A DNA stretch of 64,000 nucleotides from Synaphobranchus kaupii (taxonomy: Eukaryota > Chordata > Actinopteri > Anguilliformes > Synaphobranchidae), in the NCBI GenBank assembly GCA_029718625.1, contig CM056383.1, positions 67,985,758 through 68,049,757 of the forward strand, given 5' to 3'. Under the pieces are notes generated by a model. That model did no database searches. It saw only the letters and a list, made by a program, of their open reading frames with translations, and had not been told where the DNA came from. Of this stretch, positions 1-11,071 are shown in pieces. Every line of letters starts with the position of its first letter. Within the stretch, counting starts at the first letter, position 1. The position numbers were made by a program, and so were the translations under genes.

Positions 1-898
1 TTGGCCTCCCTCCAGCTCTCAAGCAACAGTGCCATTAATGTTCCATAACTGGCGGGCGGGTACTGCGCGGGCATGAAAACAGGCGAAGGCGTTGCGAGAT
101 CGTCCAGCGAAGTAACAGCAGGGGTTCCATCTTCTAGGGTGGAGCTCCGCGGTGCGTGTCCTGCTGCTCAGATCACCTCAAATGAAAACCCTGGATTTGG
201 AGTCTGGAAAGCCGGGTCGAGGATAGATGACAACATATCTGATCATTCCAGCGGGCAAATAGAGGCTGAAATGTGTGCCAGCTTAATACATAACCATTTA
301 CATTGACCTCTACACATGCATTAAGGTGTAAAGTATGTTCGCCCACTTATTTTCCCTCTGGCTATCAGGCACACGCAAAGATAGACACCAGCATATGCCC
401 CCAGCCCTTGGACAGCAAAAGTGCCCTTTTCGCCTCAGGTGCCCTTTCTGAGCATATGCCCTCGAAAAGTCTGTGCAGCATTAGCTAATGGAGGAGGCTT
501 CAGGGTGCTTTAAGTGAAATTATGTATAATTTCATTTATGTTGTTTAATTAGCCTTCAACAGTGAATTAAAAAAAAAAAAAAAAACCTTGGAATATTACA
601 TATTTTATACAGACGGTAAATTATGTATGTATTAAAAAAAACGTGTTATACAAACATGCGTATATGCAGTAAACTGATGTGTTCACACGTCTGGGAATAG
701 CTTGTCCAACCCGCTGTGTAATTGAAAAAAAGAAAGCACTGTGTATTTTCTGTGTGGGTGTGAAGCATCCGCAGCAATTAGAAAAGCAGTAAGTGTGTAA
801 GGTTGGGGAGCTGGAACTGACAACTACACCAGCTGTCAGAACATCCATCAAGCTGCTTATTATAAAGTAACAGAGTTCTTCCAAGAAAATTACATATA
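1..898. other. Unassigned AT-rich DNA
   Basis: No gene, RNA or complete repeat is recognised here. Short open frames at the start lack splice context or recognisable domains. There is an A-rich run around 569-585 and scattered TA-rich sequence. The stretch ends at the TA dinucleotide that precedes the Tc1 end. Confidence 0.4.
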
Positions 899-900
899 TA

Positions 901-1632
901 CAGTTGAAGTCGGAGGTTTACATACACTTAGGTTGGTCATTAAAACTCATTTTTAACCACTCCACAGATTTCATGTTAGCAAACTATAATGTTGGCAAGT
1001 CAGTTTGTGCATGACACAAGTCATTTTTCCAACAATTGTTTGCAGACAGATTATTTCACTTTTAATTCACTATATCACAATTAAACAGCGGTCCGACCCA
1101 AGTGTGTTATTATCCACGAATGCCATCTTCTCTATTCACATGCAGAGCAATACCTGGTATGGTATAGTATGTCACATCTACATTATACAGTACATTATAT
1201 ATTGAAAAATAAAGAGCCAAAGACGTAGCCGCAAAAAGGCTATTATGCTTTCTTATTACATACTGGGATGTGAAGACAGAAAAACACATTAATTATAGAG
1301 GCAGTACATCCAATGAGATCAGCTAAAATTATATTATCCCTTCCTGTTGTTCACTAAGGCATACTATACTACTCAATCCTTCAACAGACAGCCTCTTATC
1401 ATGATGGGTAACAAGTCTACCAATGAAGGACTGATATTAGAGCTGATGTTCAAGTGACTGTTGTAACACAATCACCACAGTTCTGCTGTCTGTATGATTT
1501 CCAAACGGGGAAATGGGGGAGAAATGCTGGACTGTTTTACAGTCACAGCCAGGATCTGCATTCTGCAATGGCTCCATGTCACAATTCCAGTGGGTCAGAA
1601 GTTTACATACACTAAGTTGACTGCCTTTAAAT
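901..1632 (+). mobile_element. Tc1-like (Sleeping Beauty-type) IR/DR end, interrupted
   Basis: The sequence starts right after a TA (899-900) with CAGTTGAAGTCGG and continues with a GTTTACATACACTTA core. A second copy of that core, AGTTTACATACACTAAGTTG, lies at about 1601-1620. This is the arrangement of the inverted-repeat/direct-repeat ends of Sleeping Beauty-type Tc1 elements, where each end carries two transposase-binding repeats. Similarity is high from 901 to 1082 and resumes at 1579, fading near 1632. No transposase frame and no opposite end are visible, so this is a dead fragment of one end. A foreign segment at 1083-1578 splits it. Family assignment rests on recall of the IR/DR consensus and is strong. 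Confidence 0.85.
1083..1578. mobile_element. 496-bp insertion nested in the Tc1 end, with 8-bp duplication
   Basis: The 8-mer TCACAATT stands at 1075-1082 and again at 1579-1586. Removing 1083-1586 rejoins the Tc1 sequence exactly as in the family consensus (TATCACAATTCCAGTGGG). The segment is therefore younger than the Tc1 copy. An 8-bp duplication fits hAT-type transposition, but I see no terminal inverted repeats: one end reads AAACAGCGGTCC and the other GGCTCCATG. There is no A-rich tail as expected for a LINE or SINE. It could be an end-degraded hAT derivative, a retroposed fragment or repair filler. Origin unknown. Confidence 0.6.
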
Positions 1633-2070
1633 TTTTAATATATCCTTTGCGTCAAAAGACTCTTGATATCTTATTTTCTGGTACTCTTACAAGCGATATT
1701 ATAACGTCTCTGCATTTGAATGGATCTCTATGGGAATTGGGGGGTGGGACTAAAATATATATTACATATAATTATACATAATGAAATAAAATATATATAT
1801 ATTTGTTTATGAATGTTATCCATTAAACTTGAGCATGAATGACAGGTTGGTTAAAGAAGAGCATCATTTTCAAGCCTCATAGGTATTCATGAGGGATAGT
1901 CACTACAGACAGTGAAAATACATTGTACCTCATACATTATAGATTCAGATGAACACTGATTACCATCATTCAGCGAAGAAGAACCCATTATTGATTAGAA
2001 AACAGTGCATCTTCTGGTGCAATGGAGAATTAAGGACATTTAGTTAATTAACCACCGCTGTACTGTGCAT
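1633..2070. other. Unassigned AT-rich DNA
   Basis: No gene or recognisable repeat. A TATATA-rich patch lies at about 1757-1802. Confidence 0.4.
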
Positions 2071-2227
2071 GTTTTTTTTTTTTTAGCATACTAAGTGGAT
2101 CTGAATGTTTTGGGAGTAAACTATTGTTCGCAAATCTGTTGTCACATGAGATCCTCAAAAACAGAATTCCTAACAATAGCTAGTAACCCAAAACACGCAG
2201 ATCCATTTAGCATGCTAAAAAAAAAAC
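2071..2227. mobile_element. Long-armed hairpin element (MITE-like), 157 bp
   Basis: The two ends are inverted copies of each other. The left arm reads T-run, AGCATACTAAGTGGATCTG, then TGTTTTGGGAGTAA and CTATTG. The reverse complement of the right arm reads T-run, AGCATGCTAAATGGATCTG, then TGTTTTGGGTTACTAG and CTATTG. The arms span about 58 bp with a few mismatches and leave a loop of about 50 bp. This is the structure of a foldback miniature transposon. The poly-T/poly-A termini hide the exact ends, so no target duplication can be assigned and the superfamily is open. Confidence 0.6.
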
Positions 2228-3219
2228 TGGTGAAAACTGTACAGCTCTTGGGAATTGTTCTTATTTCATGAACACAGGACACCATGGGAAATACGGGTTT
2301 CTTCCCAGACCTTTAATTGTTCATTTCCTAAGGATAGGCAAGGTGGTATTAAACCTTTAGAGGGCTCAAGAAGATAAATGTCTGGCGCAGTTAATTGCCA
2401 CTGCAATTACTCTCTTACTGAGATAAACAAAGGCCAAGTCAATGGGAATATACCCGGGCGTTATGGAAGGTAACGGAGGGACATTACCACAAATCCTGCA
2501 GCGGGGAAACTGTGAATAATGTAGTGGTGGAAATGCCAATACAATGCATGTGTAGCGAGCGAAAAGCACTATCGCTCGCCCAAGGTGAGATTTGCACCCG
2601 CACTTCTCACTCGTCCAAAAAGGCTCCAAAGACCAATGCGTTACCCGTCGTTGTTTTGAACCCGAGGGGTTGCCAGATAGCGTTGTCACGGTAACCTGCT
2701 ACGAAGGCCTTAGCGTGCTAACTAGCTAACCAGCCGCGCTACGCCCGATGCACGCGCCATACCACCATCGCGTGTAGACTAAGCAGTTATGTTACAGAGC
2801 GTCTGGGGGTTCTCAAGCACACCCACTGCTGTTTTTTTTTTTTGTTGCTATCCGTTTGCTATCAAACGCTTGCTTGAATGATCTGTTTACAGTTATATCC
2901 TTAGGAGTGTTTATTTGTGAGAGTGTGATGTGTGAACGAGGGCGTGGGCGTGTGCCTATGTTTAGCTGCATTCATTTTAAATAAATGAGATTTATTATGT
3001 GTGCGTGCCACAAAGGATTATCAAATTATTCAAGAGTTTCCATTCAAGTCAAGCAGATTTCAAGAAGCAGATGTATCCGATCTCTCTTGGAATTTTCTTG
3101 GAAAGGATGCAAAATATAAAAATGTGATGATGTAGTGTGTTTAATTCTGGGTTACTTACACTGGATATGTCTATAAACAGTCCTGAAATAAATCATATTT
3201 ATAATGTAGCAATAGAAAC
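2228..3219. other. Unassigned; CpG-containing patch near 2.45-2.80 kb
   Basis: No gene is recognised. Between about 2440 and 2810 the DNA is richer in GC and CpG than its surroundings (GTAGCGAGCG, GCCGCGCTACGCCCG) and includes repeated GCTAACTAGCTAACC. It may be a decayed transposon end or a small regulatory islet; nothing visible decides between them. The remainder is AT-rich. Confidence 0.35.
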
Positions 3220-3308
3220 TCATGATGCAATCTTCATTTAACATGAAAGGGCAAGTCACCCTTTATTAAACCGTCATGTCATCCAAATTCCTATGCATAC
3301 AGTATATG
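3220..3308 (+). repeat. 89-bp direct repeat, copy 1
   Basis: This segment (beginning TCATGATGCAATCTTCATTT, ending TGCATACAGTATATG) recurs at 4072-4160 with about three substitutions. A 19-bp part of it (CTTCATTTAACATGAAAGG) recurs once more at 3322-3340. No open frame or known family is associated. Confidence 0.7.
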
Positions 3309-4071
3309 GTTTGAGAAACTCCTTCATTTAACATGAAAGGCTTTTAAATGCATATTTTATTTTAACGTAAGCATGTGTGGTAAGACGTGTGGTGTATTCA
3401 ACCGGTCGGTCGACTCTTGAGCCATAATGAGTCCCTCCGTGGGGGCGCAGGTTTGACCCCCTAACCATGCCACCTTCTGAGCTGCGATCCCTTCTCTGTT
3501 ACCCTCTCTGCTTTCTACTTTTTCTGAATAAAGCAAAAATAAACAAACAAAAAATATGTAAGGAGGGCATAATAAAAATAAAAAAAAATCATAAATAAAA
3601 TATAAGCATGTGCAAAATGGCCTCAAGACAGAGTATTGTGAACCCTCTATTAAAGAAATACTGGCTGGCAGAGAAGTCATAATGCCACACGACTGACCAA
3701 ATAGAAAAAAAGTCTACCCCAGAGGAGATATTTGAGATAATTATGGAATTATGAAAGACCAGTATGCTTTGTGTGAAGCATACGCTTATCTATATCTCCT
3801 TTCTCTGACCGTATCAACTGTGAAATATGTTGAATTTCTTATCTCATCTCCTGAAAGCAGGATCAAGTTACTCCCCCGTGACAATGATACACTTTTGATT
3901 TCATCCAAGTCATCTATTTCTAAAGGGTTTAGCAGAATGGTTAGTATTAAAAATATTTTAAACTAATATTGCTCAGATTCTTTTCATTTCATTCTCTGCG
4001 ATACTATTTTACATTTTTAATGTAAATGTGAAATACTTTTCATTTTCTTGCATGTCCAGCTGTTTCAAGCT
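3309..4071. other. Unassigned interval between the two 89-bp repeats
   Basis: AT-rich sequence with A-rich patches at 3530-3600. No transposase, LTR termini or coding exon is visible. If the flanking repeats are the outcome of an insertion or a duplication, this is the enclosed segment. Confidence 0.35.
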
Positions 4072-4160
4072 TCATGATGCAATCTTAATTTAACATGAAA
4101 GGGCAAGTCGCCCTTTATTAAACCGTCATGTTATCCAAATTCCTATGCATACAGTATATG
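4072..4160 (+). repeat. 89-bp direct repeat, copy 2
   Basis: Second copy of the 3220-3308 segment in the same orientation, offset 852 bp, followed by a T-run (4161-4173). The match ends together at the 3' side (CAGTATATG) in both copies. Confidence 0.7.
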
Positions 4161-5520
4161 TTTTTTTTTTTTTTAAATTGAGCAAGCAATCCAAGTGACA
4201 TTCCCACGCCATGTGTTTACGACCCGGTTCCAGCATGTCTACGTGTCTACGGCTGTTGACACTTGCGTCACACGCCAACAGATTAATAAAAAAAAGGAAC
4301 CGGTCCCTTTTCTTGGCAACAAGTGCGCCGAGCGTGTCGAGAGTTTTTCGGCCTTTTGAGAAGTGAGAGAAAGAGGTAATCTCCTGGAGGGGTTTGCGGC
4401 GGTTTGCGAGGGAGGGAATGATGGGAATGCTGAAAGACCTTGTCGGCCGGAGCGCCGCTGACAGTCTCACCGTCCCCGTGTGCGGAATGAGAATGAAGAG
4501 GCTCAACTCGAAAGGAGACGAGCCTGACTGGAGCAGACAAAATGAATAAATTAAATTAAATTTAAAAAAGTCAGAGAGGGGCCAGGGAGAGAGAAGAAGG
4601 GAAAAAGAGGGAGCAAGAGAGGGGAGGAGGGGAGAGAGGGAACAATACCTCAAATGCCTAGCGGGCCTCTAAGAATTTATTTAATTTCATTTTCATGTGA
4701 GCAGTCCCATTGTATCTTCTTTGGTCATGCGTTTTATGTTAAATTATCAGCAGCAGTCACTATTGTCGTTTCTATTGTGAGCCATTGCCGCTGTATAGAC
4801 CTTCATTTTCTGCAATCGGATTTTTGCATCCTGCAATTCACTTAAGAGCTGAGACAAGTTATTGTAATTGCTCCCTTTGAACATGCAGTAATTTGATTGG
4901 CTGTGATAAAACGGTGATTAAAGAATAATAATGATGAGTTTGATACAATGTGACAAACTGTTATGTGAACCGAATGGATTTTACTCCATCATGTGGACAA
5001 TGGGGAACGGAGCTACAAGCTGTGATATGCACCTGGTGCCGTGGAGAACGAGGGAGCTTTCTGGGTTATTAACAAACAGAAGGTTTTAACAGCACGATGT
5101 GAATCCATGACATGTTAAATGACAATGCTTAAAGTTACCCACATACAGTATAATACATTTAATAAGCACAATGTGAACATGGGGTGTTTATTCTACATGG
5201 CATCCATAGCTATTTCTGATATAATGTGGCTTAAGAGGGTAAATAATTCCTCTAAACATGACAAGCACCTAATGAAGAAAAATGAACAGCTTGTTAGAAT
5301 TCTGGGATTGTAACTGTGGTTGCAATGAAAACCAACATACGCAGGGGGGCCCCAGGACCGGTTTGGGAACCCTTGCTATAAATAACCACTATAGGACCAC
5401 CCCATTCGATTTAAAGGAAGTCTGTAAGCGTTATGTCACAACACATCCATCACCGTCATTTTCGTCTTCAGCTTCACGCCGTCATTCAATACAAAATCCT
5501 CCTGTTTCTCACAGTATAGT
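4161..5520. other. Unassigned; purine-rich tract and a hAT-type fragment
   Basis: No gene is supported; the open frames over 4126-4653 have no recognisable domain. A GA-rich purine tract lies at about 4568-4642. At 5343-5375 the complement reads AAGGGTTCCCAAACCGGTCC, which resembles the terminal repeat of common fish hAT-type miniature elements; no partner end was found. Confidence 0.35.
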
Positions 5521-6082
5521 AATAATAATAATAATGCCTTGCATTTATATAGCGTCTTTCTCACCAACCAGTGACTCAAAGCGCTTTACAATGATGAGGG
5601 GGAAACTCACCTCTACCACCACCAATGTGTAGCACCACCTGGGTGATGCAACGGCAGCCATTTTGCGCCAGAATGCTCACCACACATCAGCTGAGGTGGA
5701 GAGGGACAGAATGATTTTAACTTTAGGGGGATGATTAGGTGGCAGATTGAAAGAGCCACGTTTGGAGTTTAGCCAGGACACCGGGGAAACCCCTACTCTT
5801 TACGATAAGTGTCTTGGGAACTTTAATGACCACAGTGAGTCAGAACCTCGGTTTAACATCTCATCCGAAAGACGGCATCTCCTACAGCACAGTGTCCCCA
5901 TCACTGCACTGGGGCATTGTGATTTATTTGACCAGAGGGTAGATTGCCCCTTACTAGTCCACCAACACCACTTCCAGCAGCAACTTAGTTTTCCCAGGAG
6001 GTCTCCCATCCAAGTACTAACCAAGCCTACACCTGCTTAGCTTCAGCCATTCGGCAGGAGCAGACTGCATGGCGGTATGGCT
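5521..6082 (-). mobile_element. 5S-rRNA-derived SINE (SINE3 type)
   Basis: On the minus strand the element opens with a 5S rRNA-like segment: the complement of 6000-6017 (GGTCTCCCATCCAAGTAC) is the conserved GTACTTGGATGGGAGACC of the 5S internal promoter, and AAGCTAAGCAGG-like sequence follows the 5S order. The body (about 5740-5990) matches my memory of the abundant fish 5S-SINE body, including CCAGGACACCGGGG and CATCTCATCCGAAAGACGG. The 3' end has GTAAAGCGCTTTGAGTCACT and CTATATAAATGC followed by (ATT)n. The copy is close to full length but mutated. It is not a functional 5S rRNA gene, since only part of 5S is present and it is joined to the SINE body. Confidence 0.85.
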
Positions 6083-7080
6083 AGTACATTCCACTGGATT
6101 GGCCAATCATGTCAAAGTGACATCTGTAATTTAACCAGTAGACAAAATGGAAACTTCCATGATAACATGAAACAGGGCTTCCTATTTTTAAATAATTACA
6201 TTTCCTGAAATATCAAGTTATCCTTCCACCAACAAGAAGGATAATTATATTCCCTCGGTTGTGGTATTATTCATGTATATGAACTAGTATGTTTGTATTT
6301 ATTTAGCCGATACTCTAAAATAAGGAAAGAAGTGTTTCTTCTCATAAAGGCTGATACCAGAAGTGGATCTTGTCACACTATATTTTTGACAATTGTATGT
6401 AAATTCCATGTTGTTATTATTATTATTATTATTATCAACAAATTCAGATTATCTCACATGCATTTGACATGCGTCTCATTTACAAGAGCAGGTCATATAT
6501 ACTGCGGCAATTAAAAGGAAAGATAGACACAGTAGACATTAAAACAAATCACCAATGCAATCCACTATTCCCGGTATTAAAAGGGCATATAAAAAATGCC
6601 TATTCTGCTTGTAGACAATCCCAGTTGTGCAATACAAGCATGTCAGGTAATCCTGCCACAGCCCGAGGGGCAGTCAATGGCATCTCAAAGCACCGCTCTT
6701 ACGCCTTAAACGCCTGATTTTAAATTACTTTGTCTTTCATTTTAATGTCATTGTTGAGGTATATATATATTTTTCCACAGCCTCTTAAAAATGTCAACAA
6801 CAATAAAGTTTTTCTTCTTTGTTGGGCGGTAGACGAATGAAACCAAGAGTCAATTTATGGAAATGCGTCAGATCGATGGCTCGGGATAATTTCCTGTCAG
6901 GCTCCATAAATGGCAGTCAGCATGGCCTCAAGGCGGTTAGAGCAACATGAATTCTCGAGAAACGGGACACCGATCACCTGCAGTATCGCCACCAGGCCCA
7001 GGCATTGTCACCCGCCAAGCGCAAAATGCATGGATAAAAGTGGAACACACATTATTATTATTTTTTTTTAACAAAAAATT
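6083..7080. other. Unassigned; candidate conserved non-coding block at 6.8-7.0 kb
   Basis: No gene is recognised. There is a short ATT repeat at 6412-6436. The interval 6800-7010 has even composition with no visible repeat, as conserved regulatory elements often do, but conservation cannot be seen from one sequence. Confidence 0.3.
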
Positions 7081-7725
7081 TAATTCCCCCCATGTAGCAA
7101 CCGCTAGAGAATCACCGCTACAACCCCTTCGTCCGGTAGCAGGATAGAGGGCGCGACTCCTCAAGCTCCTAACCCGGCTCCCCCAGGGCTGTCTTATGTG
7201 CAATGATAGTCTAATTATGCTTTAGACTATATATTTATTTTTGAATAAAGTTTATATATATATATTTTTTTATAAACTAGCTAGCTATTTGCTAAGCTAG
7301 ACTGAAAAATGAACTATCAAAAAACAAGGGACTATCAAGTTAACTATAAAAAAAATATAACTTACTAGAATATTCAAAAAAGCTCAACTGTAAGCTAGCT
7401 ATATATATATATACGTATATCGCTCGCTTGCTCTCTCTCCTATCTCCTCTCCACGCATCAAACCGATTCGCTTTTATAGCATGGGCGTAGCCCGCCCTCG
7501 CTCCAAAACTTCAGGGCGTAGCTGTACAGGTTTCAATTTCGTCACCGGGAGTCATACCTCAGCTGGATGAAGTTTCTGGCCAATAATAGACTGAACGTGC
7601 AGTACCTAACGTTTTACCACTAGAGGGCCAAATCCTCTGGGTTTACACTGTTTTGCGCTGACTGCAGTAAAATGTCAAGATTTGGGCCAGTAACACTCAC
7701 AATCAGTAACAATCAGTAACACTCA
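7081..7725 (-). other. CpG-containing block with TATA-like motif, possible LTR or promoter remnant
   Basis: On the minus strand the order is CCCTCTAGTGGT (about 7620), a GC-rich stretch with CCCGGTGACGAAATTG, GGGCGGGCTACGCCC, then CTATAAAAGCGAATCGG near 7470, then GAGAGAGAGCAAGCGAGCG, AT-rich sequence and GCGCCCTCTATCCTGC near 7140. A TATA box downstream of GC-rich sequence with a nearby gene-desert context suggests an LTR U3/R region or an old promoter. I could not find matching TG/CA termini with a target duplication, so the borders and nature are uncertain. A short CAATCAGTAA repeat ends the block (about 7690-7727). Confidence 0.25.
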
Positions 7726-9530
7726 CAAAAAAACAAATTTATCAGTTCTTATCTAAAATAAGTGGTTTTAGTGCTTCGTTACCTTTTAAGAATGGCCTTA
7801 ATAAATTATATTTTTTTCCCTAAATCCTGAATCTTTCTACACTTTTGCCTCATGTTTATTTATGTATTTATTTATTGTTCATATTAAAAGGGACATACGT
7901 ATACAATGAATAAACAATCGTATGTGGAAACATAGTTGATATAGCTTATGTAAATTTTTGGCCCCGCTAAAAGTTTAAAACATAGGCTATAGATAAAAAA
8001 GTGAATGTCTAAATACAGTAGGCCTATATATTTTTTAATGAACATATGCACATTTACATGTTTGGCAATGGCACGGAATACATTTAGTTTTTTTCCATAC
8101 AGATGCTGATCTCATGGCTGCTCCTCTGACAGGCTGGGGATTGTGTACTCTCCATTTTAGCTCCATAAGCCTCTCTGCTTACGAGGGGCTACTTCTACTC
8201 TCAACTGTCTCTTTTCTGTCCAATATTTGCTTAGATTGTCTGTTCTGTATTCAGTTTAACGTCACAGTTTCCAGTCTGATATTTTAGACATGTGTCATTT
8301 TATTCTTTCATTCATGCTTTCATTCTATTCTATTCATTCATAAATAAAAAAACAAAAAAATACAGAGTGTTCAATAAAATATGTTTGTTTGTTACTTATG
8401 GGGATCCAGCAGCATTTGAGAATTGGTGTATATCACAGAGGTATAAATAATAAGTGGAGACAGCCGCCATCTTGCCTAAATTGGAAACATGACATACTCA
8501 GTGTGGTCAAAGTTGAGGAACACAGTAAACGCAGAGTGATTATGTTAATCAGGGTACTGTGGCAGTGTGTATCTTGAATTGCGGGCTGAAGCCTCTGGTA
8601 GACAACACCCTGTTATTATCATTTCTATAAACTTACAGGAAGACAAATTAATTCTTCAAGTAAATTGAATGATGTTAGACAAGTTGGCATTTTGTAATCG
8701 TAATATATTTTGTGTTGTAGCCATTTGCTTTAAAGTGTGGGAAGGGTGTGTGAAGGTTTTAACTTAAAATATTTTTCTACCAACAGTACAACAGTACGAT
8801 GAACACTTAAATGGAGTTAATGTGGCAAATCCGGACAAGCTGCCCTGCAGATCGTTGGGTATCCGTCGGCTGGTATATCAGGGTCTTGCTAGTCTATCTG
8901 TTCAGTTGCATGTGAAGAGTCTTCCTCTGACTCATGTCTGTGCGAGCCTGACTTGCGAACGTGGCATGACATCACATGCGTCAGAGGACAACACATACTT
9001 TCCTGTACTCTCCTGAATTGAAAGCAGAGGTTGTGGTAAGGAGTGCTGAAATAGCATGAAAAATGAATGGAGTTAATGTAAGAAAACTGTGACCTGAGGA
9101 TGGTGGCTAATCTCAGGTGAGCATTGCAAATGAGCAGTGTAAACGAAAGCCAATGTACATCACACTGGGAGAAAGGCATTGGGTGCGGTGCAGTCGAGTG
9201 TAATCGAGTCAATTAACTCCAATTACCATGCTGTTTGACATGGAAGTTAAGGAAGTCGTTAAACTGAGGCTCTAATTTAGTTAAATCTGCTGAAGGAGAG
9301 GAATAGATGCACCCAATGAACATTACAATTCAGGAGTGAAAATCGTTCAGGCAAACTTTCTTCATTTGCTTATTAACCCATTGAAATGTAGGCTTTTTGG
9401 AATGTTTGTGTTTTCAAAATTCCAAGTGAGTGTTCTAGAACTCCATTGTGTCAGCAGTGATTGCTACATCAGCATGATAATGTCTAGCACACATATTTGT
9501 TAGAGCATGTATATTCCAATCTGGACATTG
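7726..9530. other. Unassigned AT-rich DNA
   Basis: No gene, RNA or named repeat seen. Simple T/A-rich patches occur at 7850-7880 and 8330-8360. The small open frames here lack domain features or convincing splice signals. Confidence 0.4.
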
Positions 9531-9688
9531 AATCCAAATCCAGCCCTGTTTTTTTTTTTCTCCCAGGCAATTAACTGAACAATTAGTGCTACTAATTGAC
9601 CAGACTGTTTTCACACCTGAGTCTCAAGGGAGGGTAGAAACCCAGCAGTTTTCAGACCTTGAGGACTATGATTTGAATACCAGGGCCT
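9531..9688 (-). mobile_element. Dispersed MITE, copy 1 of a two-copy family
   Basis: On the minus strand it reads CCCTGGTATTCAAATC, GTCTGAAAACTGCTGGGTTT, CTACCCTCCC, TCAGGTGTGAAAACAG, AATTAGTAGC, AGTTAATTGCCTGGGAGAAA, ACAGGGCTGGATTTGGATTC. The same string of blocks appears on the plus strand at 20062-20219. The two ends are loosely inverted (GAATCCAAATCC against TATTCAAATC), which suggests a non-autonomous DNA transposon of a family I know from many fish genomes. Confidence 0.65.
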
Positions 9689-9730
9689 TAGAGGGTTAAA
9701 CACACATTCCTTTAGGTGAAATAGATACTA

Positions 9731-10308
9731 CAGTGTGGACAAAAAAATTGAGAAACACCAATTTTCCAGAAAACATTAAACACCTGCCACATGTTTACTA
9801 TGCAAAACCTCAACCCCTGTTCCTAACCTGATTATTTATGCTGTTTTGTGAATCTTGTGCCACGTGTACAGTTTATATGATGACTTGTTTTTCTTTATAA
9901 TTATGCCAATCAACCATAATTGCCTGTTTGTCATATTTTTATGAAATGCTAATAAATCATAAATGTCGCTGTTATATCAGTAATAAGTGAGTACACTTCA
10001 ACAAATGTATTAAAAACAAAATCAGAAAACATTTTGTTCCCCAACAACTGGAGTTGATCTCATCTATGTAGTACAGTGAAGTGTGATTAGTGAAAGCTTA
10101 ACTGAAAAGGAATAATTAACAATGGCTAATTATGATTAATTGTCAAACTAATAATAAAAAATCAAGGCAGAAACCAGAAGGCATGCCAGTCACAAAAGAG
10201 TGTTGAAAATATAGGTAAGAGAAATGGGAGCAAACATATACTAGCAGCTGTTTTATAAAAAACAGTTTTTTCTGTTTCTGGTGTTTCTGATATTTTGTCC
10301 GCCCCCTG
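9731..10308. mobile_element. Degraded mariner/Tc1-type element, 578 bp, non-coding
   Basis: A TA at 9729-9730 is followed by CAGTGTGGACAAAAAAATTG and AGAAACACCA. The other end, read on the minus strand from 10308, gives CAGGGGGCGGACAAAATATC and AGAAACACCA, and is flanked by TA at 10309-10310. The imperfect inverted termini of about 30 bp and the TA on both sides fit the Tc1/mariner superfamily. The interior has no transposase frame, so it is a non-autonomous or heavily decayed copy. Confidence 0.6.
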
Positions 10309-10917
10309 TATATACTGCACGTATGAAATTATATTTGAGTGAAGCAGATGAGTGGGGATAATACACACCTGCAGGAACAGATATCCTTATTAAAATTCAT
10401 ATCAATGAGCAAGCCCAATCAAAACTGCAACTCAAGACTGTGTTTAAAGATCAGTGGAAAAACAAAAATAATAACTTGTAGATTCTACATCTTCATCTTC
10501 ATCATGAACATGAATTTGGAAGAGAAACAAAATAAAAGAATTAAACCATATTTTTTCATGCAGTATAAAATGAAGAATGGACTCTCCTCCAATGCACATG
10601 ATGGCACCTGTTTCTTCTAATCAAACCACGTGGTCTGGATTCGACACACCAGAACAGTTCCTGACCACTGGCTGACCACTGACCAGGCCAGCAGCCCCAA
10701 CTGCAATCTTCAAGTAATAATCACAGTGTGTGCTAGCATTTAAGACATATGAAAAACTCAGAGAACTGTTTGCCCATGGGAAAATAACACTGTGCATATC
10801 TGGCAATTTAAGCACATATCTGCATGTAAATAGAAAGTGTAAAAAAAATAAATATATAAAGAATGTAATCAACAGGGGGGCTATAAATGGGATATATGAA
10901 GACAGGAATATGAGTGA
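10309..10917. other. Unassigned AT-rich DNA
   Basis: No gene or recognisable repeat; short frames at 10339-10620 and 10621-10872 are AT-rich and featureless. Confidence 0.4.
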
Positions 10918-10921
10918 TTAA

Positions 10922-11067
10922 CCCTTTAATGGCCGCTCAACCGTTTGGTAGAGCACGTTTTGAGTCTTGATATGTTGTTGAAAAATATGTTGGACTTAAT
11001 AGAGCCATCTCTATCGGTGTACGTGGTAGAGAGTGCTCCACCAAACGGTTAAGTGGCCATTAAAGGG
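10922..11067. mobile_element. piggyBac-type MITE with 35-bp terminal inverted repeats
   Basis: The left end is CCCTTTAATGGCCGCTCAAC then CGTTTGGTAGAGCAC; the reverse complement of the right end is CCCTTTAATGGCCACTTAAC then CGTTTGGTGGAGCAC. They match at 32 of 35 bases. The left end is preceded by TTAA (10918-10921) and the right is followed by ATAA (11068-11071). Termini beginning CCC next to TTAA are characteristic of piggyBac elements; the right target copy has one change. The 146-bp element has no coding capacity. Confidence 0.7.
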
Positions 11068-11071
11068 ATAA

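Noticed and set aside
4126..4653. 175-codon minus-strand frame
   Set aside because: Runs across a purine-rich low-complexity tract and a copy of a direct repeat; no domain.
6000..6082. 5S rRNA gene
   Set aside because: Only part of 5S is present, with many changes, and it continues into a known SINE body.
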